Shown here: positions 53,840-64,000 of the stretch, in pieces
Layout of the letters: every line of letters begins with the position of its first letter
How positions within the stretch are numbered: position 1 is the stretch's first letter
Source: Triatoma infestans
Taxonomy: Eukaryota > Arthropoda > Insecta > Hemiptera > Reduviidae
DNA length: 64,000 nucleotides
Assembly (NCBI GenBank): GCA_011037195.1
Contig: JAAEAF010009006.1
Span: 17,775-81,774, forward strand
Reading direction: 5' to 3'
The notes under the pieces: generated by a model
What the model was told of the DNA's origin: nothing
What the model saw: the letters and a program-made list of their open reading frames with translations, nothing else
The model's database searches: none
Program-made: the position numbers and the translations under genes

Positions 53840-54850
53840 CTCTTACTCCTAGAAGTTGACCTTTCACAGGAATTACGTGTTTTGTGGTCTGGCCACTGAG
53901 TGTTAAAAAAAGTGTTTTTAGCGTATGAACTGTGCGTTTGTGTGTGTAAACAAAATTATCTCAAAAATTAAAAATAATAATTGTGTTGCTCAAACTTGAT
54001 ATTCTATTTATATATTACCACCACATCTGTGACAAGAAGATTTCGGCCGGAAAAATCCATCGACCGGAAGTGTGACTTTCTTGAATTAATTTTTCAGTTG
54101 TTTTTTTTACGTATTTCTCGAAAATTCTAAAGATTTTCTTGAAACTTCGTATACTATCTATATTGATTAATACCTATAACTTTTATTTGTTCAGTTGTTT
54201 TGTGTTTTATTTGGGGGATTTTTTGGGGGGAGTTATGATGGAACACTAGCATCTTGCTTACCTTAAAAGTATCATCTCAGAACAATATATGATTTTTACC
54301 ACCTTTATAATGTTGAAGTATACATTAAAACTATTGATAGAATTCCAAATTTGAAGCAAATCTTTTAACCGGAAGTGTGGCTTTGTAGAATAGGTTTTTA
54401 AGTTTCTCGAGAGTTTTCTCGAAAACAGCTGCAATATTTTCTTTAAATTTAAAATATTTAGTGCACAGATAAAAATATATGTCACTTTTGCTTCAAACAT
54501 GTTTTCAAAACAATGATTTTTAGATGGGTTCTGTGTGCTTTTCAATTACGTTTAAGTTTAAACTGACGCTGTTGGTCTAGAGACAGGTTATATTATCTAT
54601 TATTATTATTATTATTAATATTATTCAAAAAATGGGAGGGCCAAACCCTGCTCTATCCAAAACTTCCTTGGGCCCATTATAGCTACGGTACATATGTATA
54701 ATGCATACCATTTTTTTTTTTTTTTATATAGCCAGCTCATCTAATCTTTTCTAAGCATTGTTTTTATAAAGAATGCCATTTTTAAATTGAATTATATTAA
54801 TTATTGGAGTAAGAGAAAGTTAAATGAGTGTTTTAACACTAGATATTTAT
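53840..54850 (+). repeat. HLR repeat, full-length copy carrying a LINE-tail insertion
   Basis: CTCTTACTCC at 53,840-53,849 and its inverse GGAGTAAGAG at 54,806-54,815. The 3' stem-loop is GTTAAA..TTTAAC: a different sequence from the consensus GTGTGA/TCACAC but still paired, which suggests the structure is maintained. Two internal units (GACCGGAAGTGTGAC; AACCGGAAGTGTGG). A LINE 3' end is inserted near 54,595-54,700. Confidence 0.8.
54595..54700 (-). pseudogene. Extremely 5'-truncated I/R1-like LINE (3' UTR only)
   Basis: Minus strand: GGATAGAGCAGGGTTTGGCC.. followed by an (AAT)n tail. It matches the 3' end of the larger LINE at 55,005 (GGATAGCGTATGGTTTGG.. then (AAT)n). Only about 90 bp of element remain. 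Confidence 0.6.
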
Positions 54851-54974
54851 CTACTTTCCAATTTTGGGACACAATTTTTCAATTTTTTTCCAAATTTTTC
54901 CATTTCTACAGTGATTTAACTGAGAAAGCGATTTATCTGTTTAACTCAGCTTCACTGGATTTTCTGCCAAAGAG

Positions 54975-55004
<30 letters not shown>
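54851..55004. repeat. AT-rich spacer with an (ATT)n run
   Basis: The (ATT)n at 54,975-55,004 is the tail of the LINE that follows on the minus strand. Confidence 0.6.
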
Positions 55005-55005
<1 letters not shown>

Positions 55006-56200
55006 TGTCTGTGGGCAGGGACCAAACCATACGCTATCCAAAGCGCCATATAGCTACTCCAAGAAAAACAACAACAAACCGGGCCTAGAACAAATATCCA
55101 GACCCGTATCTAATCCATCTAAGATTCACTGCTGGTCCGAATAAATCGGATAATAACCTTAAGGGGAAATAGCCTAAGTTCTTAGACAGACATCCTATTC
55201 CGACCAAAGGTCCTGAACCTAATTTCCTCACAACCAAGGCAATCAGTAACAAAGATGGTGGATGGGCTCTGTCTCACAGACTCTACAAAATGGACCCGGC
55301 ATGAGCTCCATTAGGTAGAGATGTCTCCTTAAACCACAGTGTCCAGTAAGAGATGCCTGAGAGAGATCCATGAGAAACACAGCAACGTCTCATTAGTGGC
55401 CTGATCCGGACCGCGGATGAGCATTTTGGACTGGCGAAAACCAACTGAGCTCATCCATAAGGATGAATGCTGTGAAGCTGACCATGTCTGGAAGACTGAC
55501 AGACATGTTCCAGATGACAGGCCAACAGCAGGCTCGGGACCAATGAAAGGGAGAGAGGTGCCTAATTTGGCAAACCTATCCACCTCGTCATTCCCAAAAA
55601 TTCCTCTGTGACCTGGCACCTAAACTAGAAGCACATCCTTCAGAGAAGAAAACTCTTCCAGTCTTTTAGAAGATTCTAATACCAACCTGGAAGTGAGATT
55701 CACGAACTCAGCGCCTTCAGCGCAGCTCGGCTGTCCGAGCAGATACAAACACCTTTTAAGTTAGTGTTATGTACCCTCTCATCCAAGACACAACAAAGAA
55801 TAGCATAAACCACATTCTGGAATACAGTGGTCCATTCACCAAGAGATACTGCCAAATGAACTCCGTTTCTCAAAATAGACCGCAGCTCCAGACCTACCAT
55901 CCATTTTGGAACCGAACGTGTAACACCGGAAGTAATTATCAAGTATCACACCAGACGGACCCAAACTTGACCAATCTTCTTCCCTAGAGGGTAACTTGAC
56001 ACTGTAAGAATGCTTGAAAACCAAAGTCTTCAACATTCTATCAGAAGGAAAACCAGTAACAGAAACCTTCAAAAGCATCTAGCGATGAATGGTAGAGTGA
56101 CCATATCGCTTATCCTACCAAAAACCTGCTGTCAAGAACCACTCCAAGAAAAATTCACCGATTTGTGCAAATCTGAACAGAAGTTCATAATAACCTAAGA
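55005..56200 (-). pseudogene. I/R1-like LINE: RNase H domain, C-terminus, 3' UTR and (AAT)n tail
   Basis: Minus-strand reading from about 56,090: CYTFGSKMDGRSGAAVYFEK (RNase H first strand, where YTDGS would hold the catalytic Asp; here TFGS has lost it), CICSDSRAALKALSS (DSxAA), VPGHRGIFGNDEVDRFAKLG (the GHxGxxGNExAD(x)AxxG end of RNase H) and FIGPEPAVGLSS (GPEP linker). Frameshifts separate these pieces. The C-terminal region continues to about 55,150 (RFRTFG-like) before a 3' UTR containing GCGCTTTGGATAGCGTATGG and an (AAT)n tail, which is typical of the I group. 5' truncated and inactive. Confidence 0.85.
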
Positions 56201-57562
56201 GGATGCCAAAGAGCAAGTATTTCATGTGTTCTCTGATTTATACAGAGGGCTATGGTCGATCATATCTTTTAATTATGTCCGCCTGCAGGGTTTTTCTTGT
56301 TTAATACTTTAATTGTAAATAGGCAACAGAGATTGTTTGTCCAAGTCCACTTTCTCATCAATTCTTTTGAGTTTCGTTATTAGGAATTAAAAACAAGAAA
56401 ATTGGAATTTACTTAAAATATAGTTTAGTGACATAAAAGTATTAAAATCTATAAATAAAATTAAACAAATTATTATATTAATAATTGTTACGTTTATATG
56501 GATAAAATGAAAAGGATAAAAAAAAATATATATAAAAAGAAAGAAAGGAATATTAGAACGATGGAAGAAGTGTTGTGTTAGTTCGGTGGAGAGTTTCTGA
56601 CGTCTTCCTATTGATTTTATGAATAATGTTCTGCGTGACGCCCATACCACCCTCTTTTACTCTTTCTCACTTGCTCATCCTTTCTTTATATCTAACTGTC
56701 TCACTCTATTTTTTCCAACCCTTGCCACAAAATACCACTTCTCTTTCTCATACCATTTTTTCCCTCCTTCCCATCCTCACTCACACTTCTATGCTTTTTC
56801 GCCTAAACCAATCTCTTTTTCCGTTGTTCGTAAATGTCCCCATTTTCCCCCCCACGAAGTATTTTTTAATTAAAACGCAATAAATTGCAACGTAGTATGA
56901 TTCAAGTTTGGTGGAATATTTTGTCGCTTAGTAAAGAGAAATTGGTGGGCATGGCTTTTAAAAATACTCTTCTTTTGCTAACAGTTTTATCGGCAAATAT
57001 TTGCTAGCAAATCGGCAAATATATTCTGTTTTCATATTACAGACATAAAAACATGATCGTTTTCAATGTTTTATGATTGTGTGTATTTTGTTTGTGTGTC
57101 AGTTTATTAAGTGAGGGGGGAAAAAAAAGTAAAGGATAAATATGATTTCATATATTGAGGTAATATGAATCAACTTCTTAAATGGATGAATCAACCATAA
57201 ATAGAGGTAATTTTTTATTAACACCTGAGCGCATCACAAAGTTATTTTATATAGATATTCATAATTACCTCATTCTAACCATTTAGTGTAATTTGACAAC
57301 TTTATTTCGTAGTCAGTTTTATGAAGTAATACGATTCTCTTCGCGACAGCCTATTACATTACATTGCTTAAAATAAAATTATTACGAGATAAATAGTTCC
57401 TCTTATTTTTACGAATCGGTTTTTGGGTCATCGCCAAAGATCTTTACTAGTATATAACTTTAAATGAAAAGTGTCGATTTGCTTGGTGAAGTCATTAATC
57501 TTTTACTTAACCACCTTTGACATTTAAAAAACTGATGATACTAGATTTTTAGAATACGGGCC
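56201..57562. other. No gene recognised
   Basis: 56,600-56,880 is C/T-rich, so two plus-strand frames of about 85 codons stay open; they are low-complexity and unassigned. The rest is AT-rich. A CGGCAAATAT word is repeated at about 56,991 and 57,012. Confidence 0.4.
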
Positions 57563-57690
57563 TTTGAGATTTGGCGGAAATTAATGTCCACAAAGCAATT
57601 GGCATTATTCAAGTTGGATTTAAATTTAGGCTGCCATGTCTAATAACTTGTCCATCTATTGACTTCACATCACCCCAAAAAGTGGTAGTT
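57563..57690 (+). repeat. Unclassified repeat C, copy 1
   Basis: GAGATTTGGCGGAAATTAATG.. to CATCACCCCAAAAAGTGG. It closely resembles 58,330-58,470, with a 20-25 nt indel. No coding potential or terminal repeats seen. Confidence 0.65.
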
Positions 57691-57959
57691 TTTCCTCAAA
57701 AAGCAGGAGAAAATCTGATATAATAATTAAAACTGCCTACCTGAACATATACAATTTTGAAATCAGCAAAATAGTTAATTATCTGACAAAAGTGTAAAGT
57801 GCAACTTTGAAGTTCCCGAGCTTACTTTTTCCCCACACGAACGCAAGCAAGTGAAATATTTAAAAAAAACTTATATAAACTACTAAGACGTGAAAGATAA
57901 TCTCTACGAGAATGATGTCCATCCAAAAAAATGGGGCGTTTACCAACATAACGGTTGCA
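57691..57959. other. Short gap
   Basis: Nothing recognised. Confidence 0.4.
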
Positions 57960-58241
57960 GAACATTAGGTTAAATTTAAGCTAAATTCCATTATGTTTTT
58001 CTATTATTTAAATAATTTTTAAATTTGATTTTAAACATATTTTAAAAATTTTTCTTATCAATATAATTTAGCATTAGATCCACACTTTAAAATTTGTTTA
58101 ATTAATCCCCAACACTCCCCCAAAGTCCCCTTAAATAAGTCTTCCTCTAGAAATGTTTCAAATAGAAGTTGTAGCTCATTGTATGTCTAATTGATATAGC
58201 AAGTTTAAAGTAAATTGACTTTCTTCAAGCTCGGAATTTTA
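57960..58241 (-). repeat. HLR internal-unit fragment (reverse)
   Basis: Ends in ACTTTCTTCAAGCTCGGAATTTTA after CCCCAAAGTCCCCTTAAATAAG and AGTTGTAGCTCATTGTATG. It lies tail-to-tail with the forward copy beyond the palindrome insertion. Confidence 0.6.
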
Positions 58242-58612
58242 GTTGCTGTGGTAGTTGGTTCATTTTGTGGCCATCGACCGGTTTCGGGTATTCGCCCATC
58301 TTAAGGATGCGTTTGTCAGTTTACACACTTGAGATTTGGCGAAAACAATGTACCACAAAGCAATTGGCATTCTTCAAGTTAGATTTCAATTTTACGCTGC
58401 CATATCTTATAACTTTTGTAAAAGAATATTATTTTTCCATCCATTGACTTCACATCATCCCAAAAAGTAGAATGTGTAAACTGAATTTGCTCTCTGCAAG
58501 TCTGTGTTATCACACTGTCTGACAAATGCATCCTGAAGATGGGCGAACACCCGACACCGAACGATGACCGACCACAAAATGAATCAGGCTACCACGGAAA
58601 ATGTCTCAGATG
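58242..58612. mobile_element. Fold-back element with hammerhead remnants (family B, copy 6), loop occupied by repeat C
   Basis: Flanked by a perfect 12-bp duplication CTCGGAATTTTA (58,230-58,241; 58,613-58,624). Left-arm core, minus strand (58,272-58,308): CUUAAGA, stem II, GAAAC CGGUC, with G5 changed. Right-arm core, plus strand (58,529-58,567): CUGAAGA, stem II, then GACAC for GAAAC. Between the arms, bounded by AGTTTACACA / TGTGTAAACT, lies a second copy of repeat C (58,330-58,470). Confidence 0.8.
58326..58475 (+). repeat. Unclassified repeat C, copy 2, inside the fold-back loop
   Basis: GAGATTTGGCGAAAACAATG..CCACAAAGCAATTGGCATTC to CATCATCCCAAAAAGTAG. Related to 57,563-57,690, about 750 bp upstream. 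It may have been captured by the palindrome during copying. Confidence 0.65.
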
Positions 58613-59388
58613 CTCGGAATTTTACCTTACTAACTGATTTTTTTTTTTAGTTTTTGTAATTTTCTCATAAACGGCTTCAACGATTTTCTTTGAACTTGTA
58701 ATATTAACTAGATACATAAAGAGCTACATCTTTTTTTGTAACATTTCTCTGGGAAAATTCATTTAAGAGTTCTTCTGGGGGTTATGGTTCCCTCTAAAGT
58801 GCTGTTTCAATAATTACAAAATTCTATCATCTAAATAATATTGATTAGAATTTATTATATATGTTGTCGAAATCCCAAGTTTGAAGAAAATCGGATGACC
58901 GGAAATGGGCTTTACTGAAATCAGTTTTCAGTTTTTCTGCTTTTTTTCTCTAAAACGGCACCAACTATTTTCTTTATACTTGATAATCAACTATTAATTT
59001 TTCAACTTTTCATTAAACTTATTATATTAACTACACTTACAAAGAGCTACAACTTTTATTTGAAACATTTCTCGGGCAAAAAATTCGTTTAAAGGCACTT
59101 ATACGGGACTGGTGGTGTTATGGTTTCCTTTAAAGTGTTATTTTAGTTCAACTTTTGTGTACAATTCAATTCTGTCAACTAAATAATATTAATTACAATA
59201 TTATAGTATAAGTTCCCAAAATTTCCAGTTTGAAAAAAATCGATTGAGCGGAAGTACGACTTAAAATAGGTATAGGTTTTCCATTTTTTTTTGTGTGTGT
59301 GTGATTTTCTCCATAAAAATGCCGTCAGTTTTTTAAAACTTATAAGAATTGTTGGAGTGAAGAAAATTGAGTGTTTCACAATAGATTA
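58613..59388 (+). repeat. HLR repeat, internal units and right end
   Basis: Units recognisable by GGCTTCAACGATTTTCTTTG, GATGACCGGAAATGGGC and GATTGAGCGGAAGTACG, then the right end GGAGTGAAGAAAATTGAGTG and TTTCACAATAGATT. Left end missing. Confidence 0.75.
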
Positions 59389-60829
59389 TGATATAGGAAT
59401 AATTTTTTATTTTAATAATACTCCTTGTATTTAGATTTTACCAGATATTCTTTAAAGGCATGTGGGTCTAGTATAGCTTGTATAAGACAGGGGTAGTCAG
59501 TACATAGTTCATTGTAATTCCAATAGGGTCGCTACCAGACAATGACCTAACTTTTAGAATTCATTCAATTTTTTTTTACTTATTTTATAAAAATATAATG
59601 TGTTACAAGTCATTTATTTAAGTAAAATGTTTAAAATTATTGTATAAACATTTAAAAAAATTAATTTATGTAAATTGTTAAGAATAGATTATTTTTGAGC
59701 CCAAATTTGTTGAATGAATAAAAGAAGTTTACATTAAAACCTAGAATGCACTGAAGAAAACTTAAATAATTCTTTTTTTATTTCATGTTTTCTATTAAAA
59801 AATTTTTCTAAGTTTTCTGAAAATTTGTAACAGAATTTAGTTTATAATTAAATTAATTGCTTACATAAATATTAAATTTGAATTTACTTTCTGAGAATGT
59901 ATAATAAATAGATTGTTATTTCAAAAATATTTATAAAATTATTGCAAACTGGTTTTATAGTATTTTTTTTGTTCAATCATAAACTATTTACACCAATAAA
60001 ATATTTTAAAATAAAAATTATATAATAAAGTTGAATTTTTTTTTAATTAAAAATATTTAGTTAACACGATACTTTACAAATAAATATTTGCCAGCCACCT
60101 ATTTTAATTGTGTTTACCTACACAGTTCCAATTAAATAAATTAATATAATTTATACGTTACATTTTGTAGTGAACAACATGTTGTAAAGTTGTTAACATT
60201 TTTTTATAATACCCGCATAATTATATTTAATAATAATATTAGTAGTTTTTCTTCTACAAATTATTTTATTTTATTGTTTCCAGTTTGCAATGTGTTATAA
60301 GGTTGTTATTTATGTAGTCAGAGTTGCATTATAAATAACTGTCATCAATAGTAATTTAATTATAATAAGATGTATAGTAATTAAATTATAAAGCAATGGC
60401 CAGAGGAGTATTAAATAAAAAAGAATTCTTTGTTCCTCTAAGTTTTGTGTACCATTGTTGTTACCCTTCTTCAAGAGCTCTGCTAATTAGTTCTCTATAC
60501 TTTAACTGTTTTAAAAATGCCACTAACTTGCCATTATTTCACATACACACTAAATTCCAAAGTTCATATCTTCAATACAGTCCATCCCATATAAAAATAT
60601 CTATAAGCAAATATAGGCCTAAAATTTAATTTGAAAATAATTTGGCATTGATCAATGCCCTTTACATTTATCCGAAAATTTACATCTGATGGCTACGTTA
60701 GATATGTAAATTATGGGACGTAACAAGTAAATGTGATGACTTAAAAGGGCAGAAATTAAGTACCTATAGTAATACTACATATTATTTCACTGCTCTCACT
60801 TTTACCTAGATCAAGAGGCTATCGTATCC
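59389..60829. other. 1.4 kb without recognisable genes
   Basis: Extremely AT-rich. The 77-codon frame at 60,396-60,629 has no motif I can assign. Short palindromic AACAACATGTTGT at about 60,173. Confidence 0.5.
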
Positions 60830-61900
60830 CCTTAGTCGTCGTGGGATATTATTTGGGATATTGAACAAAATTAGTGTTGATGTTGGATTTTTTTTGATTT
60901 GAGAGTTGGTAGTGAAATTTGGATAACATGGTTGGATTAAGTTAACTGGTAAATACTATCTGGAAATTGGAATTTATTATTGTCATGTTAGAAACATAAA
61001 AAGGTACATTGGTAATAACACGGAGTATTTTACATTGTATAGATTTGGACAAAGTGGATGTTGGATGCTCAGTTGAGTTCCATAACACGAACCATAAGTC
61101 CAAATTGGTTTTAACTGTAAATTGTAGATAAGTAATTTGTGGTATGAAGGTAGTTTTGAACGTTCGTCCAATAGTCGCTTGAGTAGGTAGTAACGTTTTG
61201 TTACTTCTCTTAGTATATAGATTCACGTCTTCTATAGAGCTCTATTTCACTGTATCAACATATGGTTAATAAGATCTGGGACATCACTGGCATTTCTTAG
61301 TGTGCAAATTATATTTTCGCTTTTATTAACGTTAACCTTCATTCTCTATTTGTGAAATCATTGCTTTAGGCCACTTTGTTGAAGGTTATGTACGCTTACG
61401 ACAGATCGGTTTATGGGGAAAGATGACTGGGTCATCTGCCAAAGATATGAGTATTTGAATGGGTTGGGGTATCGACAGTATATATAATGGAAAGCATGGG
61501 ACCAAATATATTTCCTTATGGGACACCAGTTGGTTGAAGGAGGAATTAAAAAAAGAACAAGGAATTTTCAACGCTTACAACGAAGTATCAGGCTGAGAGG
61601 AACGAGGAGGATGAAGTAATAGATTTGAGGAATGATACTCTTGAGCTTCCAAAGCAATCCCGAGTTTTAAAACCCTATCAAATGCTTGCGCAATATACGT
61701 AAGTTTCGGAAGATGGAAGATGGGAAAAAGGGAAGATGTAACGATTTTTACAATTTGGTGAATGATGGAATATAAACTTCGAAATCCGAACTGATGAGCC
61801 TTTAAGGAGATTATATATTCACTGAGGATGATTTTTTTCAAGAATCTTCCCCAAAAGTAGGAAGTTAGGATTATTATGTAATTTAACAATTTCATCTGAA
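60830..61900 (-). pseudogene. Jockey-type LINE reverse-transcriptase remnant
   Basis: Minus-strand reading from 61,895: LKAHQFGFRSLYSIIHQ (QFGFRxxHS block), IAQAFDRVLKLGIALEAQEY (AFDxVWHxGLL, motif A), a GNIFGPMLSIIYTVDTPTHS-like stretch with AD at about 61,440 (motif C region), and near 61,070-61,000 DLWFVLWNSTEHPTSTLSKS followed by QCKILRVITNVPFYVSN (the IQxxQxKxLRxIxxAPWYVxN block). It is spread over three frames with many stops. It covers most of the polymerase but is inactive. A relative of the copies at 8.3 and 13.8 kb, clearly older. Confidence 0.75.
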
Positions 61901-62074
61901 CTCTAAAATTTGTAAAACCTTAAAATAACGATGAAACACTAAGTTAGCGATGAAAACGTAATCGTGTCATCACCAGCGAATATCAAGCTCTTTTTTCGCA
62001 ATTACTTATTCATTCATTACAATTCCTTTAATATTATTTATATAACATTTTTTTTACCATTTCTTACTTCTAGT
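61901..62074. other. Short gap
   Basis: Nothing recognised. Confidence 0.4.
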
Positions 62075-62368
62075 TAGAGGACCGAAGGATTGTAATAGTG
62101 TCTAATTTTCGATATCGAATTTTCACCGGAAATATACGTTTTGAAGTTTCCTGTGTCAAAAAAAGTGTATGTGCGGGTGTATGAGTGTGAGTGTGTATGT
62201 GAACAGCATAGCACAAAAATCGAAAAATCGCAGAAAGTTCAAAATTGATATTCTGTTTCATGGTATCCCACACAGTATGTTATCTGTCAAAATTCCTCAA
62301 CCGGAAGTAGTACCACTTTACTGTCTGATCTTTTTCACCTGCAACTTTTGAATATCTTTTGAATAAGG

Positions 62369-62695
62369 TCCGCAATGGTGGATAACATTTAGTATTTATC
62401 CGTCGTAGCATGCATATCCACTTTGTTCCTGACCGGCTACGGATTTTCATCCATCGTCAGAGCAAATTCACCAAGTTTGTGTAGAGAGTTCACTTCAACA
62501 TAATGTTTTTGTTACACCCACAATTGTTGGTTTGTTGGTTGCATACAACAAGTGTGGTTGTAACAGAAACATTACATTGAAGTGAGCTCTCTAAAAGAAC
62601 TTGGTGAACTTGCTCTGACGATAGATGGAAATCCGAAACCGGTCAGGAACAAAATGGATATGCATCCTACCTGTAACGGATAAAATTCCAGATCT
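62369..62695. mobile_element. Fold-back element with hammerhead core (family D, copy 2)
   Basis: Arms: TGGATAACATTTAGTATTTA..GTAGCATGCATATCCACTTT on the left and GGATATGCATCCTACC..CGGATAAAATTCC on the right. The inner arms (GTTTGTGTAGAGAGTTCACT / AGTGAGCTCTCTAAAAGAAC) continue to a short centre with ACAATTGTTGG. The left-arm core (62,431-62,460, minus strand) reads GUAGC in place of GAAAC; the right-arm core is intact. No clear target duplication. Confidence 0.75.
62610..62649 (+). ncRNA. Hammerhead ribozyme candidate (family D, copy 2)
   Basis: UUGCU, CUGACGA (62,615-62,621), U, stem II around AGAU-GGAA-AUCC (3 strong pairs), GAAAC (62,635-62,639), CGGUC (62,640-62,644), AGGAA. Core residues are standard. 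Stem I UUGCU/AGGAA has one G-G mismatch. Stem III is palindromic ACCGGU. Predicted cleavage after C62,644. Confidence 0.6.
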
Positions 62696-63110
62696 AGAAT
62701 TTTTATTAGAAAAATCTATTTAAGTGCTATTTTTGGTAAGAGATGAGATTAGGTTATCCTCTAAAGTGCTATTTCAGTTTATTACAAAAGTATATCATCT
62801 ATATTAATATTAATTACAATTAAATATGTTGTTGGAATTTCGAGTTTGAATAAAAATCGGATGACCAGAAGTGCGTTTTTTTCACTGAAAAGTATTTTTT
62901 AAGTTATCTGCTGTTTTCTCTAAAATGGTTCCAACGATTTTCTTTAAACTAAAAATGTGAACTACACATATAAAAAGCTCCAACTTTTATTTGCAACATT
63001 TTTTTCTGGTAAAGTCATTTAAGGGTTTTATGGGGGTATATGGTTTCCAGTAAAGTACTATCATAGTTAAATAATACCGATAATTTTTTTCCAGTTTGAA
63101 AAATCGAGGA

Positions 63111-63399
63111 GCAAGATAAAAAAAAAAACAAACAAGGAAAAACAAAAGCTGAGCTTATAAAATAATCACAATTATTAAAAAGAAAAGGAAAATTAAGATA
63201 TCACTAAAATAGTAAAATTAAAATAAATCAAACGAAAGCATTTTCATTACATTGATAATAATAAAAATAAATAAATATTGAATAAAGAACAGATAAATAA
63301 ATCATAGACCCAAATTTGCTGTCAGTTCTGTGCTAAATTAGATTAAATATAAGCACTAAAAAAAATTAAGATTTGAGAAGTTTTAGTCTATAATTCCAG
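63111..63399. other. A-rich spacer
   Basis: Purine-rich, A-rich plus strand (63,120-63,260). No gene seen. Confidence 0.45.
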
Positions 63400-64000
63400 G
63401 CTAGTTTAGTAAAGGTAATAAGAGGTCTACACTCCGAAGAAGAGAGAGAAGAATGAACAATGTGACGGCTAGTTAAGGTAGATTTCCCCAAATACTGAGA
63501 TCGGAGCTCCGTCAATGACGGCCAGTCAACCAGGAAGTGAAAAAGATCTTCTTGGACACAATGGGAGCAAAGAGGACACAGTTTCTAGGGGTCTTTATCT
63601 TGGTTCCAAGGGACGCAACTCAATGGTAATAGTTCCCCTCTAAGTTTAAAAAGCCAACTCATATAATTTAGTAATAACTTATTTTTTGCATTTTGACCAA
63701 AAAACAATCCGAATTGAGAGTTTACGTCCACCAATGTCCTATACAAAAGAAAGCGTTCAGTACCTCTGGCCCGCCTAAGAGACTCCTCCCGAAAACTATC
63801 TTTAATCTTTATGAGAATTTGTGACTGATATTCTTGCCATTTTTCACGGCTGCTTAATGAGAAATCCACCTCAACCGAATACTTCTGAGCTAGTGCTATC
63901 CATTGTCTAATGCAGCCCACACCATTCTTGATAAGTTCCAAAGCTACAATGCATGAAAGATGCCACTCCGGGAGGGATACAATTTTGTTACAATAATTGA
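63400..64000 (-). pseudogene. LINE ORF2 C-terminal part, running off the right edge
   Basis: The minus-strand frame 63,941-63,585 (118 codons, opened by a Met at 63,941 but probably continuing upstream) has EKWQEYQSQILIKIKDSF, RARGTERFLLYRTLV and YMSWLFKLRGELLPL, then after a stop KLCPLCSHCVQEDLFHFL and LRSQYLGKS. This CPLCxxxxxEDxxHFLxxCPxxxxLRxxYL pattern closes the ORF2 of Daphne/CR1/L2-like LINEs. One stop (63,585) and the Cys to Trp change in the LVDWPSL stretch indicate decay. The reverse-transcriptase domain would lie beyond 64,000. Confidence 0.6.

Larger units (their letters stand above)
62075..63110 (+). repeat. HLR repeat interrupted by a hammerhead palindrome
   Basis: Left end CTAGTTAGAGGAC..GTGTCTAATTTTCGATATCG, then GTGTGAGTGTG tract, AACAGCATAGC, CTCAACCGGAAGTAGTACC; interrupted at 62,369-62,695; resumes at ATTTTTATTAGAAAAATCTA with a further unit (GATGACCAGAAGTGCG) and fades near 63,110 without a clear right end. 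Confidence 0.75.

Noticed and set aside
120..63110. CRISPR-like reading of the repeated ACCGGAAGTG / CTCTTACTCC words
   Set aside because: Spacing is hundreds of bases, and the words belong to HLR units and ends in a eukaryotic genome. There is no short regular repeat-spacer array.

Overview
The window looks like AT-rich, non-coding eukaryotic DNA, most likely from an arthropod and probably an insect. The evidence is the mix of mobile elements: Jockey, I/R1-like and RTE-like LINEs, mariner and PIF/Harbinger DNA transposons, a tRNA-derived SINE, and Penelope-type hammerhead-bearing repeats. There are also many long poly(A/T) runs and no bacterial gene organisation. I found no intact host gene. 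Every open frame that I recognise belongs to a degraded transposable element. The species cannot be named from sequence alone.

Four repeat groups account for most of the structure. (1) A family of about 0.97 kb, here called HLR, has about 20 copies or fragments covering roughly a sixth of the window. It has 10-bp subterminal inverted repeats, a 3' stem-loop, a GT microsatellite and an internal tandem unit of about 265-300 bp. This architecture resembles non-autonomous Helentrons (HINE/DINE-1). (2) A tRNA-derived SINE has about ten copies and two alternative 3' tails. One tail resembles the 3' end of an I/R1-like LINE that is also in the window. (3) Several families of palindromic (fold-back) elements carry hammerhead ribozyme cores with the short self-complementary stem III typical of Penelope-like elements. 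Several are flanked by 10-13 bp target duplications. (4) Decayed LINEs and DNA transposons carry frameshifts and stops.

Layout: 0-8 kb holds HLR copies, two hammerhead palindromes, a SINE and a mariner remnant. 8-15 kb holds a Jockey LINE, an I/R1-like LINE end, a snap-back Tc1/mariner derivative and a second Jockey fragment. 16-25 kb holds an I/R1-like LINE 3' end, a putative LTR, two SINEs, two complete HLR copies and an RTE-like LINE end. 25-31 kb holds a mariner pseudogene, a 341-bp hammerhead palindrome and SINE fragments. 32-36 kb holds duplicated RTE-like LINE pieces around a fold-back element, then a LINE RNase H end and another hammerhead palindrome. 37-41 kb holds a SINE with perfect target duplications, a PIF/Harbinger derivative with a nested palindrome, LTR fragments and a deleted mariner. 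41-48 kb holds an unrecognised 190-codon frame, a MITE, SINEs and the best hammerhead palindrome. 48-64 kb holds a putative LTR, several HLR copies, an RTE-like LINE end with target duplications, an I/R1-like LINE with an (AAT)n tail, a third Jockey fragment and a partial LINE running off the right edge.

The elements do not form a pathway, but the nesting gives relative ages. Hammerhead palindromes lie inside HLR copies (58.2 kb, 62.4 kb, probably 35.6 kb), and a LINE tail lies inside another HLR copy (54.6 kb), so HLR is an older layer.
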